NCBI GenBank assembly: GCA_029246685.1
Contig: JAQWMR010000010.1
Location: 310,001-374,000 of the forward strand
Source: Acidimicrobiales bacterium
GTDB taxonomy: Bacteria > Actinomycetota > Acidimicrobiia > Acidimicrobiales > Aldehydirespiratoraceae
DNA: 64,000 nt
Direction of reading: 5' to 3'
The notes below the pieces were generated by a model. That model was given only the letters and a program-made list of their open reading frames with translations, was not told the origin of the DNA and ran no database searches. Of this stretch, positions 16,825 to 26,729 are shown piece after piece; the stretch's first letter is position 1; each line of letters starts with the position of its first letter. A program made the position numbers and the translations under genes.

Positions 16825-17790
16825 TTGGCGAGATTCATTTTGCGACGACTGCTGTTGTCGCTGATCACACTTGGCATCATTTTGGTGATCGTCACGCTGA
16901 TCCCCAACATCGCTCCGGGCGATCCGGCCCGAAAGATCGCCGGTGGTACGGCGTCGCCCGAGCGACTTATGAACGTGCGGGAGTCGCTCGGACTTGACGA
17001 CTCCGTGCTGACGCAGCTCAAGGATCTCGGCGGGAGCGTCATCACCCTCGACTTCGGCGACTCGTTCACCAAGCCCGGCGAATCGGCGATGGGCCTCGTT
17101 CTCGCAGCGCTCTGGAAGTCCACCAAGCTCGTGGTCTTCTCACTCGCCCTCGTGGTCCCGCTGTCCGTCGCCGGCGGCATGCTCGCAGCGTTCAAGAAGG
17201 ACACCTGGATCGACCGAACGATCGTCAACACCGGTCTGGCCCTCTCGTCGATACCCGAGTTCGTGGCCGGTGTCATCCTTTTGACCGTCCTCGCAGTGCC
17301 ATACGGCTTCTTCAAGGTCGGCGCCAACGCGCCCGACGGCGCGAGCCAGCTCACCGTGGCCCAGCATCTCCTGCTGCCCGCATTGGTGATTCTCACCGTC
17401 TATTTCGGCTACATCGCGAGGGTCACGAGAGCCGGCACCATCGCCGCGCTCGACTCGGACTACGCACGGACCGCGTTCATGAAGGGCATCTCCACGCGCG
17501 ACGTGTTCCTCAAGCACGTGTTCCGCAATGCGCTCCAGCCCACGGTGGCGGTGATCGGCACGCAGCTGGGTTATCTCTTCGGCGGCATGGTGGGTCTCGA
17601 GATCGTCTTCAACTATCCGGGCCTCGGCAAGCTCATCTTCAACGCAGCCGACAGCGCCGACTATCCGCTTCTGCGAACCGGCGTTCTCACTGTCGCCGTC
17701 ATCTATATGTTCGCCACCCTCGCCGCTGATTTGATCATCGCGTGGATGAATCCGAGAGCCCGCGTCCTGACTGAGGGAGGTGGATCGTGA
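16825..17790 (+). CDS. ABC transporter permease, DppB type
   Basis: A 321-residue inner-membrane subunit with about six spans. The N-terminus FILRRLLLSLITLGIIL is typical of DppB-like permeases, and the EAA-type cytoplasmic loop that contacts the ATPase is in ARTAFMKGISTRDVFLKHVF (about residues 210-231). The start is TTG 16825, supported by AAGGGGGA at 16813-16820 and by the match of the N-terminus to the family. The next permease starts by overlapping its stop (GTGA). It forms the membrane channel of the family 5 importer with the following gene. Confidence 0.92.
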   Translation: MARFILRRLLLSLITLGIILVIVTLIPNIAPGDPARKIAGGTASPERLMNVRESLGLDDSVLTQLKDLGGSVITLDFGDSFTKPGESAMGLVLAALWKSTKLVVFSLALVVPLSVAGGMLAAFKKDTWIDRTIVNTGLALSSIPEFVAGVILLTVLAVPYGFFKVGANAPDGASQLTVAQHLLLPALVILTVYFGYIARVTRAGTIAALDSDYARTAFMKGISTRDVFLKHVFRNALQPTVAVIGTQLGYLFGGMVGLEIVFNYPGLGKLIFNAADSADYPLLRTGVLTVAVIYMFATLAADLIIAWMNPRARVLTEGGGS

Positions 17791-18731
17791 GCGACGACTC
17801 GACGCCTGAGCCGGTGACGCAAGATGCCGCAAGTGGGGCAGAGTCCACGCCCGAGTTGCCTGAGGTCGCCGGCGCGACCCGGAAGCAGATCCAGCGCGAG
17901 CAACTAAGCGTCCTGTTCTCCACGCCAGGCTTCATCGTGGGCATGGGGATCCTGCTCTTCTGGGTGCTCGCGGCGCTCTTCCCGACGCTCATCACCGGCA
18001 CCGATCCGATCATCTCGGTACGCGGCGCCGACGGCAACACGTTCCCCCGCGAGCCCCCGGGTGGGGAAGCGTGGTTCGGCACCGACCAAATCGGACGTGA
18101 CGTGTTCGCCCGAGTCATTCACGGTGCCGGTTCGATCCTGACGATCGCCCCGATCGCGACGGCTATCGCCATCGCGGCAGGCACCCTCACCGGCCTCACC
18201 ATGGGCTACTTCCTGGGCTGGGTCGATGAGTTCCTGAGCCGCATCGTCGAGAGCATCCTGTCGATCCCGGTGATCCTGATGGCGATCCTCGTGGTATTCA
18301 CATTCGGCGAGACCACGCCGGTCATCATCGGGACGATCGCGCTGTTGTTCACCGCGCCCGTGGCGAGGACGGTGAGAGCCGCGACGATTGCGGAGGCGCA
18401 GCTCGACTACGTCACGTCCGCGAAGATGCGCGGTGAGAAGAGTTTCTTCATCATCGTTCAGGAGATCCTCCCCAACGTGACCGGCGTCATCGTGGTGGAG
18501 CTCACCGTCCGCCTCGGCTACGCCGTCTTCACGCTGGCGACGCTGGCGTTCCTCGGCGTGAGCGGCCGCGATCCGCAGCTGCCTGACTGGGGTGTCGACG
18601 TCGCGCAGAACTGGGAACGAATCGGCGCCGATGTCTGGTGGCCGACCATCTTCCCCGCGTTGGCGATCGCCAGCCTGGTCATCGCGGTGAATCTCGTGGC
18701 CGACTCGATCGATAGGGCGCTGAAGTCATGA
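17787..18731 (+). CDS. ABC transporter permease, DppC type
   Basis: A 314-residue permease with a ~50-residue hydrophilic N-terminal leader, a first membrane span near residues 52-70, then the periplasmic segment GGEAWFGTDQIGRDVFARVI, which is the usual DppC/OppC GTDxxGRDV motif. Five further spans follow, with the EAA-like loop at EAQLDYVTSAKMRGEKSFF. It pairs with the upstream DppB-like subunit. GTG 17787 overlaps the previous stop, and the end overlaps the ATPase start (ATGA), so translation is coupled. Confidence 0.92.
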   Translation: MSDDSTPEPVTQDAASGAESTPELPEVAGATRKQIQREQLSVLFSTPGFIVGMGILLFWVLAALFPTLITGTDPIISVRGADGNTFPREPPGGEAWFGTDQIGRDVFARVIHGAGSILTIAPIATAIAIAAGTLTGLTMGYFLGWVDEFLSRIVESILSIPVILMAILVVFTFGETTPVIIGTIALLFTAPVARTVRAATIAEAQLDYVTSAKMRGEKSFFIIVQEILPNVTGVIVVELTVRLGYAVFTLATLAFLGVSGRDPQLPDWGVDVAQNWERIGADVWWPTIFPALAIASLVIAVNLVADSIDRALKS

Positions 18732-20761
18732 CGGACACTGTCGACACCGCTACCGACCAGGCAGCCCTTGCGATCAACGGACTCGAGATGTCCTACGTCG
18801 TACGAGGTACTCCGCGCGAGGTGCTTCGCGGGGTGACGTTCTCGGTCCAACCGGGCGAGGCCTACGGCCTCGTCGGCGAGTCCGGCTGTGGCAAATCCAC
18901 CACCGCCTACGCGGCACTTCGCTACCTGCCGGGCAACGGCCTGATCACCGAGGGTTCGATCGTGGCGGATGGGCTCACGCTCACCGACATGTCCTCTGCC
19001 GAGCTCCGAGAGTTCCGAGCGCGGCGGGCCTCGATGGTCTACCAGGACCCGGTGCAGGCGATGAATCCTGTGACGAAGGTCGGCGACCAGGTCGCCGAGG
19101 CGTTCACCATCCTCGGCCAGTCGAAGGATCAGGCGCTGGCCTCAGCGCTCGAAGCCCTCGAGCGGGTGAAAATCGCCGCTCCCGAGAGCGTGATGGACCG
19201 CTACCCGTACCAGCTGTCCGGTGGAATGTTGCAGCGCGTCGTGATCGCCATGGCGCTCGCCTGCGACCCGACGCTGCTTGTTCTCGACGAACCGACGACC
19301 GGTCTCGACGCCACCGTGGAAGCAGAGGTTCTGGACCTCGTCCGTGACCTCCGTCGCGAGCTCAACTCCGCGGTGTTGCTCATCGCCCACAACCTCGGCG
19401 TCATTCGCACCATGTGTGATCGCGTTGGCGTGATGTACGCCGGCCGCATCGTCGAAGAGGGCACCGTCACCGACGTGTTCGACAACCCGAGCCATCCCTA
19501 CACCAAGGGCCTGCTCAACTCGATCCCTCGCCACGGCATTCGCAAGGGCGACCGCGAGCTCTTCGCCATCCCGGGCAACCTGCCCCAGATCGGCGACGCG
19601 TTGCCGACGTGCGTGTACGTCGAGCGATGCCCGGTCGCCACCGAGATCTGCTCGACCGAGGTACCGCCGGTCGTCGAGCGAACCGTTGGCGGGCATTGGA
19701 CTCGATGCCACCATCCTGATCGCATCGACCAGGTCCCGGATCCAGAAGAGGTCTCGATCGATCACACGGTCGGCACGGAGGAGATCATCGGCGTCCGCGG
19801 CGTCTCGAAGACCTTCCGTCAGCGGGGCAACGATGTTCCGGCCCTCGTGTCGATCGAGATGGGCTTCGCCGAGGGCGAGACGCTCGGCCTTGTCGGCGAG
19901 TCCGGTTCGGGCAAGTCCACCTTGGCCAAGACGATGACGGGCGTGCACCCGCCTGACGAGGGCGGTGCCATCACCCTTCGGGGTCGCGAGATGAAGGGCA
20001 AGGCGACCGAGCGGGTCGAGGAGTCGATCCGTGCCATCCAGATGGTCTTCCAGAATCCGGACTCGGCCCTCAATCGGGCCTGGACCGTCCGCCGCATCCT
20101 CATGCGGGCCGTGACGAAGCTCACCGGCTTGAAGGGCGCCGAGGCAGAAGAGCGAGCGATCGAGATCGCGACGTCGATGCGGCTCTCCGAGCGACATCTC
20201 GATATGCGACCCCGGCAGCTGTCGGGTGGTCTCAAGCAACGCGTCGCGATCGCTCGTGCATTCGCCGGCGATCCCGAGGTCGTGGTCTGTGACGAGCCCA
20301 CATCGGCGCTCGATGTGTCGGTGCAGGCCGCCATTCTCAACTTGCTGGCTCAGCTTCAGCGAGAGGAGCGGACCAGCTACCTGTTCATCAGTCACGACAT
20401 CGGCGTCGTCCGCTATCTCGCGGATCGCATCGCGGTGATGTACGTCGGCCGGATCATGGAACTCGGCACCACCGAGCAACTCTTCGACGGCCCCGTGCAT
20501 CCCTATACCGAGGCGCTGCTCTCGGCCGTCCCGTCGGTGGATGGCACGGCCAGCAACCGGATTCCGCTCGAGGGCGACATTCCGTCCCCGGCGAACCCGC
20601 CTCCGGGTTGTGTGTTCCACACCCGCTGCCAGTACGTGATCGAGGGCACGTGCGACGTCGTCGTGCCCGAAGAGGTCGACGTGGGCGGCGGCCACCGGAT
20701 CCTGTGCCACTTGCCCGTGGATCAGCTCCCGGTGCCGGTGGAGCTCACCGCGAAGACCTGA
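18728..20761 (+). CDS. Fused dipeptide-type ABC transporter ATPase (DppD-DppF)
   Basis: A 677-residue protein with two complete ATPase modules in one chain. Module one has Walker [10 protein letters not shown], signature LSGGMLQRV and Walker [13 protein letters not shown]. Module two has [18 protein letters not shown] and [12 protein letters not shown]. Both end in the oligopeptide-transporter C-terminal extension with cysteines (CPVATEIC near the end of module one; [15 protein letters not shown] in module two) that can bind a small Fe-S cluster in some homologues. It powers the importer encoded upstream. Fusion of D and F subunits is known in actinobacteria. It is followed 20 bases later by the BetA-like gene. 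Confidence 0.93.
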   Translation: MTDTVDTATDQAALAINGLEMSYVVRGTPREVLRGVTFSVQPGEAYGLVGESGCGKSTTAYAALRYLPGNGLITEGSIVADGLTLTDMSSAELREFRARRASMVYQDPVQAMNPVTKVGDQVAEAFTILGQSKDQALASALEALERVKIAAPESVMDRYPYQLSGGMLQRVVIAMALACDPTLLVLDEPTTGLDATVEAEVLDLVRDLRRELNSAVLLIAHNLGVIRTMCDRVGVMYAGRIVEEGTVTDVFDNPSHPYTKGLLNSIPRHGIRKGDRELFAIPGNLPQIGDALPTCVYVERCPVATEICSTEVPPVVERTVGGHWTRCHHPDRIDQVPDPEEVSIDHTVGTEEIIGVRGVSKTFRQRGNDVPALVSIEMGFAEGETLGLVGESGSGKSTLAKTMTGVHPPDEGGAITLRGREMKGKATERVEESIRAIQMVFQNPDSALNRAWTVRRILMRAVTKLTGLKGAEAEERAIEIATSMRLSERHLDMRPRQLSGGLKQRVAIARAFAGDPEVVVCDEPTSALDVSVQAAILNLLAQLQREERTSYLFISHDIGVVRYLADRIAVMYVGRIMELGTTEQLFDGPVHPYTEALLSAVPSVDGTASNRIPLEGDIPSPANPPPGCVFHTRCQYVIEGTCDVVVPEEVDVGGGHRILCHLPVDQLPVPVELTAKT

Positions 20762-20781
20762 CGCAGGAGCTGGGTCCCTCG

Positions 20782-22422
20782 GTGGCTGATCGGTACGACT
20801 ACATCGTGGTCGGCGGTGGATCCGCCGGCTGTGCGATAGCGAATCGGCTCTCCGCCGATCCGACGAACCGCGTTCTCGTGCTCGAGGCCGGACGACGTGA
20901 CTGGCGCTTCGACGTCTTCATCCACATGCCGGCGGCGTTGAGCTTCGCCATCGGCAACCGCCTCTACGACTGGCAGTACGAATCCGAGCCGGAGCCCCAC
21001 ATGAACGGGCGACGCATCTGCCACGCCCGGGGCAAGGTGCTCGGCGGCTCGTCGAGTATCAACGGGATGATCTTCCAGCGGGGCAACCCGATGGACTTCG
21101 AGCGCTGGGGTGCCGACCGGGGCATGGACTCATGGGACTACGCCCATTGCCTGCCGTACTTCAAACGGATGGAGTCCTGCCTGCATCCCGACGACGGACC
21201 GCCGTTTCGTGGTGACGAGGGCCCGCTGGTCCTGGAACGCGGCCCGGCCACCAACCCGCTCTTCGAGGCGTTCCTCGATGCGACGGTCGAAGCGGGGCAC
21301 CCCCGCACGAGCGACGTGAATGGCTTCCGTCAGGAGGGGTTCAATGCCTTCGATCGCAATGTGCACCGAGGTCGGCGTCTGAGCGCAGCGCGGGCGTATC
21401 TCCACCCGGTGCTCGGTCGTCCGAACCTGTCGCTCGTCACCAAGGCATTCGCAACCGGGCTGACTTTCGACGGAACCCGCTGTACCGGCGTCACGTACGA
21501 ACGGCGAGGACGAACCCACCACGTCGAAGGCGCCGAAGTGATCCTCTGTGGTGGAGCGATCAACACCCCACAGCTCCTGCAACTCTCCGGCGTTGGCCCC
21601 GCCGCGCTGCTCGAGCAGCACGACATCCCGGTGGTCGCCGACCTGGCCGGCGTGGGGCAGAACATGCAGGACCATCTCGAGGTCTACGTGCAGTACGCCT
21701 GCAAGGAGCCGGTCTCGCTGCAGCCCAACCTTGCCTTCTGGAAGCGTCCGTGGATCGGCCTGCAGTGGCTCTTCCGCCGGGGTCCCGGCGCATCGAACCA
21801 CTTCGAGGCCGGCGGCTTCATCCGGTCGAACGACGAGGTCGACTACCCGAACCTGATGTTTCACTTCCTTCCCATCGCGATCCGCTACGACGGGTCGACC
21901 CCGGAAGGCGGACATGGCTACCAGGTGCACGTCGGGCCCATGTACGCCGACACCCGCGGGTCGGTCGAGATCACGAGCCCGGATCCCCGCCAGAAGCCGG
22001 CGCTGCGCTTCAACTATCTCTCCACGCCCAACGACAAACGGGAGTGGACGGAGGCAGTGCGTCACGCCCGCCAGATCCTGAATCAGCCGGCGATGGAGCG
22101 ATTCAACGGCGGTGAGGTGTCACCAGGGCCGAGTGTGGAGTCGGATGACGAGATCCTCGAATGGGTCCGCAAGGATGCGGAGACGGCCCTGCATCCCTCC
22201 TGCACCGCGAAGATGGGCGTTGGCGACGACGCGGTGCTCGACCCCGCGTCGATGGAGGTCTACGGCACCCAAGGACTGCGGGTCGTCGATGCCTCCGCGA
22301 TGCCCTACGTCACCAACGGAAACATCTACGCCCCGGTGATGATGCTTGCCGAGAAGGCCGCCGATCTGATTCTCGGCAACGAGCCGCTGCACGCGGAGTC
22401 AGTCGACTTCTACCGGAGCTGA
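20782..22422 (+). CDS. betA: GMC oxidoreductase, choline dehydrogenase (BetA)-like
   Basis: A 546-residue FAD-dependent GMC-family enzyme. FAD binding is seen in [19 protein letters not shown]; the GMC signature-1 region is [19 protein letters not shown]; signature-2 is [17 protein letters not shown]. The catalytic His lies in [12 protein letters not shown] and the second active-site residue (Asn) in [12 protein letters not shown]. The ordering and wording match BetA as I know it, which oxidises choline to betaine aldehyde and on to glycine betaine. Other alcohols are possible in this broad family. GTG 20782 follows AGGAG at 20765-20769. It sits directly behind the ABC importer, suggesting that the importer brings in its substrate or a related onium compound. 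Confidence 0.85.
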   Translation: MADRYDYIVVGGGSAGCAIANRLSADPTNRVLVLEAGRRDWRFDVFIHMPAALSFAIGNRLYDWQYESEPEPHMNGRRICHARGKVLGGSSSINGMIFQRGNPMDFERWGADRGMDSWDYAHCLPYFKRMESCLHPDDGPPFRGDEGPLVLERGPATNPLFEAFLDATVEAGHPRTSDVNGFRQEGFNAFDRNVHRGRRLSAARAYLHPVLGRPNLSLVTKAFATGLTFDGTRCTGVTYERRGRTHHVEGAEVILCGGAINTPQLLQLSGVGPAALLEQHDIPVVADLAGVGQNMQDHLEVYVQYACKEPVSLQPNLAFWKRPWIGLQWLFRRGPGASNHFEAGGFIRSNDEVDYPNLMFHFLPIAIRYDGSTPEGGHGYQVHVGPMYADTRGSVEITSPDPRQKPALRFNYLSTPNDKREWTEAVRHARQILNQPAMERFNGGEVSPGPSVESDDEILEWVRKDAETALHPSCTAKMGVGDDAVLDPASMEVYGTQGLRVVDASAMPYVTNGNIYAPVMMLAEKAADLILGNEPLHAESVDFYRS

Positions 22423-22424
22423 CG

Positions 22425-24191
22425 TCAGCGTGTAACAGGCATTGTGAAACGGGGGGTTTGACCCCCCGTTACGATATTCGCTCGGACCCAGCCGCGCAGC
22501 GAGTTGATGGCCCAGACGCGCTCGGCGCGGGCGAGGTCGTCCAGCGTGAGGACCCGTTCCACCACTCGCTTGTTCGCGAGGAGTTCGGCCCGCAGCGTGC
22601 CGGGCAGCAGCCCGCTCGTCGCGGGAGGAGTGAGTGCCTCGCCGTCGAGTTCGACCACGAGGTTGGCAATGGTGGTCTCGGTCACCTCACCGTCCTCGTT
22701 CCACAGGATCACGTCGTCGGCATCAGGGAAACGAGCGGTCGCCTCCTCGTAGCGGTCGCGGCGTGTGGTCTTGTGGCGAAGGAACTCGTCGTCGCGGCGC
22801 ACGGGGATGGTGTCGATTTCGAGGTGCCACGGATCAACGGCGCGGGCCGGGAGGTCGAGGACCTGTACCTCGATGGCCCCGTCGGCCGCGACGAGGACGC
22901 GGATCCGCCGGGGATCCTCGGCCCGGACGGCGCCGAGCCGGCGCGTGACTTCGTCGATGTCGCAGTCGAAGCCGAAGTGGGTGGCGGAGTCGGCCAGCCG
23001 TTGCATGTGGCGGTCGAGCAGGATCGGTCCGGCGCCGGGATCCCAGCCGAGCGTCTCCAAGAGGCGGAACGGCCGCGTTGCCCGGTACAGAACGCGAGCC
23101 TTGTCGTGTGCCTCCTGCCATTCGGCTGTCTCGTCGGAGTCCCAGACGATGCCGCCGCCAACGCCGTAGACCGCGGTGGACGTGCGGCGGTCGACCCATG
23201 CGGTGCGGATCGCGATGTTGAACTCGGCGTCGCCACCGGGCTCGATCAGGCCCACGCTGCCGGTGTAGACGCCGCGGGCATCAGACTCGAGTTCGGTGAT
23301 GATGCGCGAGGTGGCGACCTTCGGGGCGCCCGTGATCGATGCGCCCGGGAAGGCCGCGTCGAAGAGCTCCCGCAGGGTGGCGTCGGTCTCGGCGACGACC
23401 GTGGAGGTGAGCTGGTGAACGGTGGGGTAGCTCTCGACGGCATGGAGCGCCGTGGTCTGCACCGTGCCGACGTCGGCAACCCGGCCGAGGTCGTTGCGGG
23501 CCATGTCGACGATCATCGTGTTCTCGGCCCGGTCCTTCTCGCTGCGCACGAGTTCCTCGGCAAGGTCGCGATCGCGGGCCGGGTCCGGGTGGCGGGGACG
23601 GGTGCCCTTCATCGGGCGGGTCTCGACGGTCCGCCCCACCCGGCGGATGAACAGTTCGGGCGAGGCGGAACAGACCGCGGCGTCACCAAGGTCGATGAAC
23701 GCCAGATGGTCGGCCCGCTGGGCGCGGCAGAGCGCGGCGAAGAGGCCCTCCGGGTCTCCCTCGAACGCGGCGCGGAGACGCATTGTGTAGTTCACCTGAT
23801 AGGTGTCGCCCGCCGCGATGCGGTCCCGGATCGTGCGGACGGATGACTCGAACTGCTCCTGCGAGTCCGATGGCTCCCACTCGCCGGCGGTGAACGACCG
23901 TCCGGCTGGGCCTCGCGAGGGCCGTGCCTCGGCGAACGAGGCCATTGCCACAAGGGGGACGTTCACATCTCGGTGGCTCGCGATTGCGGAGTCGAACGCC
24001 GGGCCCGCATCGAAGGAAACGAACCCGACGACCCACCGACCGGCGATCGCGGCCGCTTCCGCGGACTCGATGGCTGTGCCGACCGCGGCGATGTCGTCGG
24101 CGACGAAATGCTCGATGGGGTCGCTGAACGAAACCCACCGCCGGCCGTGCGGTGTGGCGTGACGAACAAGGGCCCGATGGACACGCTGCAT
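22425..24191 (-). CDS. pabB: Aminodeoxychorismate synthase component I fused to 4-amino-4-deoxychorismate lyase (PabB-PabC)
   Basis: A 588-residue bifunctional protein. The N-terminal ~400 residues are the chorismate-binding PabB fold: DTYQVNYTMRL, ETRPMKGTRPRH, SEKDRAENTMIVDMARNDLG, FPGASITGAPK and YTGSVGLI. The C-terminal ~180 residues are a class IV PLP enzyme (PabC/branched-chain aminotransferase-like), with HKTTRRDRYEEA giving the PLP lysine and DDVILWNEDGEVTETTIANL. Together they turn chorismate into p-aminobenzoate for folate synthesis; the glutaminase PabA must be elsewhere. Start ATG 24191 lies 39 bp from the divergent DmdA-like gene. A folate-precursor gene here fits the THF-dependent demethylases around it. 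The very 3' end lies in a terminator hairpin shared with betA. Confidence 0.9.
   Translation of the reverse strand: MQRVHRALVRHATPHGRRWVSFSDPIEHFVADDIAAVGTAIESAEAAAIAGRWVVGFVSFDAGPAFDSAIASHRDVNVPLVAMASFAEARPSRGPAGRSFTAGEWEPSDSQEQFESSVRTIRDRIAAGDTYQVNYTMRLRAAFEGDPEGLFAALCRAQRADHLAFIDLGDAAVCSASPELFIRRVGRTVETRPMKGTRPRHPDPARDRDLAEELVRSEKDRAENTMIVDMARNDLGRVADVGTVQTTALHAVESYPTVHQLTSTVVAETDATLRELFDAAFPGASITGAPKVATSRIITELESDARGVYTGSVGLIEPGGDAEFNIAIRTAWVDRRTSTAVYGVGGGIVWDSDETAEWQEAHDKARVLYRATRPFRLLETLGWDPGAGPILLDRHMQRLADSATHFGFDCDIDEVTRRLGAVRAEDPRRIRVLVAADGAIEVQVLDLPARAVDPWHLEIDTIPVRRDDEFLRHKTTRRDRYEEATARFPDADDVILWNEDGEVTETTIANLVVELDGEALTPPATSGLLPGTLRAELLANKRVVERVLTLDDLARAERVWAINSLRGWVRANIVTGGQTPRFTMPVTR
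22448..22470. terminator. Bidirectional hairpin between betA and pabBC
   Basis: A perfect 10-bp stem (arms 22448-22457 AACGGGGGGT and 22461-22470) with a 3-nt loop TTG lies 26 bases after the betA stop. On the other strand it overlaps the last ~15 codons of the pabBC reading frame, which suggests that the extra C-terminal residues were gained when the terminator was read through. Confidence 0.65.
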
Positions 24192-24230
24192 CCTGCACAA
24201 ACGATACGCTTTTCTGGTGCGGAGCGACTC

Positions 24231-25382
24231 ATGCCGCTGACTCGATACGCCAAGATCGAAGAGTCGCCATATCTTCGACGCGCCCTGGCGGTCGCAGACC
24301 CGGAGCGAGCAGCGCTCGGCGTCTACAACCACATGTATCACCTGCTCCACTACGGCGATCCGGTCGCCGAGTATTGGGCGCTGGTCGACGGCGTGACGCT
24401 GTGGGACGTGGCCTACCAACGCCAGGTCGAGATCACGGGGCCGGACGCCATGGCGTTCATGCAGTACCTCGTGACCCGTGATCTCTCGAGCCATGAAATC
24501 GGGCAGTGCAAGTACGCATTCATGACCAACGCGGACGGCGGGATCACCTGCGATCCCGTGGTGCTCCGGCTCGCCGAGGATCGGTTCTGGTTGAGTGCGG
24601 CGGACGCCGACATCCATCTTTGGTGTCAGGGGCTCGCGCTCGCCGGCGAGTACGACGTCGACGTGAGTGTGCCCGATCTCGCGCCGGTGCAGATCCAGGG
24701 CCCGCAGGCTCCGACCGTGATGGAGGATCTGTTCGGCGACGAGTTGCCAGATCTCGGGTACTACCGGCTCATTCATCGTCACCACAACGGCCTCGAGCTC
24801 GTGATCTCACGCACCGGATGGGGAGGCACCGACGGCTATGAGGTGTATGTCGCCGATGCTCGAGCGAAGGACAACGCAAACGCCGAGCGCTGGTGGGACA
24901 CCGTGATGCGAGCGGGCGAGCGCCACGAGATCACTGCGGGTGCGCCCAACCACGTGCGGCGCATCGAGGCCGGAATGCCTGCCCTCGGGTGCGACATCGA
25001 CGACACCACCACGCCGCTCGAGGTCGGCACCGGATACGACTGGATGGTCGATCTCGATCAACCGGACGACTTCGTCGGCCGCGAGGCGCTGCGTGTGCAG
25101 CGAGAGGTGGGGCCGCGGACGGGCCTCGTCGGGGTGGACGTGGAGGGTCCGGACCTCGGAACGTTCACGGACGGCGACATGCCTCGCGTCCTTGCGGTTT
25201 CGCGCGGTGGCGATGAGGTCGGCACGCTCACATCAGCCTGCTACTCGCCTCGATTACGCAAGAACATCGGCTTCGTGCGCACAACCGCCGAGAACCAGGC
25301 GATCGGCACCGAGCTCCAGGTTCAGCATCCCGTTCACGGCTGCCTTGCGGCCGCGGTCGTCGCGAAGCCGCACCTCAAATGA
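24231..25382 (+). CDS. DmdA-like THF-dependent demethylase (GcvT family)
   Basis: A 383-residue single-domain GcvT-fold protein. It aligns end to end with my memory of Pelagibacter DmdA (dimethylsulfoniopropionate demethylase, ~369 aa): YNHM at 32-35, LWDVAYQRQVEI at 57-68, SSHEIGQCKYAF, DRFWLSAADADIHLW and RTGWGGTDGYEVYV with Trp197. The segment GGITCDPV lacks the first Asp of the GG-x-x-DD pattern that I associate with true aminomethyltransferases, as in DmdA. Such enzymes move an S- or N-methyl group to tetrahydrofolate. DMSP is the best guess; another onium compound is possible. GGAG precedes ATG 24231, and the stop overlaps the MFS start (ATGA), so a transporter is cotranscribed. Confidence 0.78.
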   Translation: MPLTRYAKIEESPYLRRALAVADPERAALGVYNHMYHLLHYGDPVAEYWALVDGVTLWDVAYQRQVEITGPDAMAFMQYLVTRDLSSHEIGQCKYAFMTNADGGITCDPVVLRLAEDRFWLSAADADIHLWCQGLALAGEYDVDVSVPDLAPVQIQGPQAPTVMEDLFGDELPDLGYYRLIHRHHNGLELVISRTGWGGTDGYEVYVADARAKDNANAERWWDTVMRAGERHEITAGAPNHVRRIEAGMPALGCDIDDTTTPLEVGTGYDWMVDLDQPDDFVGREALRVQREVGPRTGLVGVDVEGPDLGTFTDGDMPRVLAVSRGGDEVGTLTSACYSPRLRKNIGFVRTTAENQAIGTELQVQHPVHGCLAAAVVAKPHLK

Positions 25383-26728
25383 CGGAGGACGCGAACACGT
25401 CCGAGATCGGCAGCATCAGTGGCGATGACGACGAGGTCGTCGGCGGTCCATTGATCGAAGGCAACCCCACGGTTGCCGCGCGGGCGCTCTTGCTGGGCGT
25501 CTTCCTGTTGATGGCCGGCAACGGCTTGCAGGGATCGCTCCTTGGCGTGCGGACCGAGGCAGAGGGCTTCTCGCTCGCAGCGGCGGGCATCGTGATGGCG
25601 TGCTACTTCGCCGGCTTCCTCTTCGGGAGTCGTTCGGCGGAGAAGCTGCTCGGCCAGGTCGGGCACATTCGGGTCTTCGCCGCGTTGGCGTCGTCAGCTT
25701 CGGCAGCCGTGCTGATGCACTCCGTGTTCATCTCGCCCGTGACCTGGGGATTGATGCGCTTCGTCACCGGCATGTGCATGGCGGGTCTCTTTGTGGTCTC
25801 CGAATCGTGGCTCAACGACATGGCGACGAACGCCACTCGCGGGCGGCTGCTCTCGCTCTACATGGTCGCAACGATGGGCGGGATGACGGTAGGACAGTTC
25901 CTTTTGGAGGCCGCCGACCCGTCGGGGTTCAAGCTCTTCGTGCTTGCGTCGATCCTGGTCTCCGCATCACTGCTGCCCGTCACGCTCTCCGCATCGAGCA
26001 GCCCGCCGACCAGCATTCCGGAGCCGCTCTCCTTCCGGGAGTTGTATTGGCTCGTCCCAACAGGCGTGATCAGCTCGTTCTGGGGCGGGATGTCTGCCGG
26101 CGTGTTGATAGGGCTGGGCGCGGTCTATGCCGTCGCAGCCGACCTTCCCGGGAATCGAATCCCGACCTTTCTTGCGGCGCCGCTCATCGGTTCGTTCTTG
26201 CTCCAGTGGCCGATCGGCTGGATCTCGGACCGCATGTCACGTCGAACCGTCATGCTGTGGGTCGCCGTGGCGGCGTCGGGCGTCTGCGCCGGTCTCTTCG
26301 CCGCACCGGCCGGGAGTTGGACGGCGATCGTCCTGATGTTCCTGCTCGGTGGTACGACGTTTCCGCTCTACTCCCTGACCATCGCCTTCGCCGGTGACTG
26401 GTTGCCCCAATCCCAACTCACGGCCGCTTCGGCGACCCTCGTGAGGGTCAACGGCGTCGGCGCAGTGTTCGGCCCGCTGGTCGCGGCCGGACTCATGGCG
26501 ATAACGAGCCCTCGAGCGTTCTTCGCGGTGATGATCGCGACCCATGCGTTGATCGCCTCATACATCGCCTGGCGCGTGCTGTTCCGTGATGCGCTGCCCG
26601 TGGAGCGCCAGCGGGCGTTCGTCGCGTATCCGGCCCGCGCCTCGGCTGTTGCGTCGAACCTCATCGGCCGACGTCGTCGATCGCAGTACGCCGAGTCCGC
26701 GGCGGACGACGCAGAGACCGCCGGATAG
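25379..26728 (+). CDS. MFS transporter, cotranscribed with the DmdA-like gene
   Basis: A 449-residue membrane protein with 12 predicted spans and a ~35-residue acidic cytoplasmic N-terminus. MFS hallmarks are GSRSAEKLLGQVGHIRVF after helix 2, a conserved central region RELYWLVPTGVISSFWGGMS, and GWISDRMSRRTVMLW in the second half. Layout and sequence recall the YcaD/TlyA-like sugar-phosphate-unrelated group of MFS. The start overlaps the DmdA-like stop by 4 bases, so it likely moves the substrate or product of that enzyme. The stop TAG is one base from the convergent metalloprotease frame. Confidence 0.82.
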   Translation: MTEDANTSEIGSISGDDDEVVGGPLIEGNPTVAARALLLGVFLLMAGNGLQGSLLGVRTEAEGFSLAAAGIVMACYFAGFLFGSRSAEKLLGQVGHIRVFAALASSASAAVLMHSVFISPVTWGLMRFVTGMCMAGLFVVSESWLNDMATNATRGRLLSLYMVATMGGMTVGQFLLEAADPSGFKLFVLASILVSASLLPVTLSASSSPPTSIPEPLSFRELYWLVPTGVISSFWGGMSAGVLIGLGAVYAVAADLPGNRIPTFLAAPLIGSFLLQWPIGWISDRMSRRTVMLWVAVAASGVCAGLFAAPAGSWTAIVLMFLLGGTTFPLYSLTIAFAGDWLPQSQLTAASATLVRVNGVGAVFGPLVAAGLMAITSPRAFFAVMIATHALIASYIAWRVLFRDALPVERQRAFVAYPARASAVASNLIGRRRRSQYAESAADDAETAG

Positions 26729-26729
26729 G

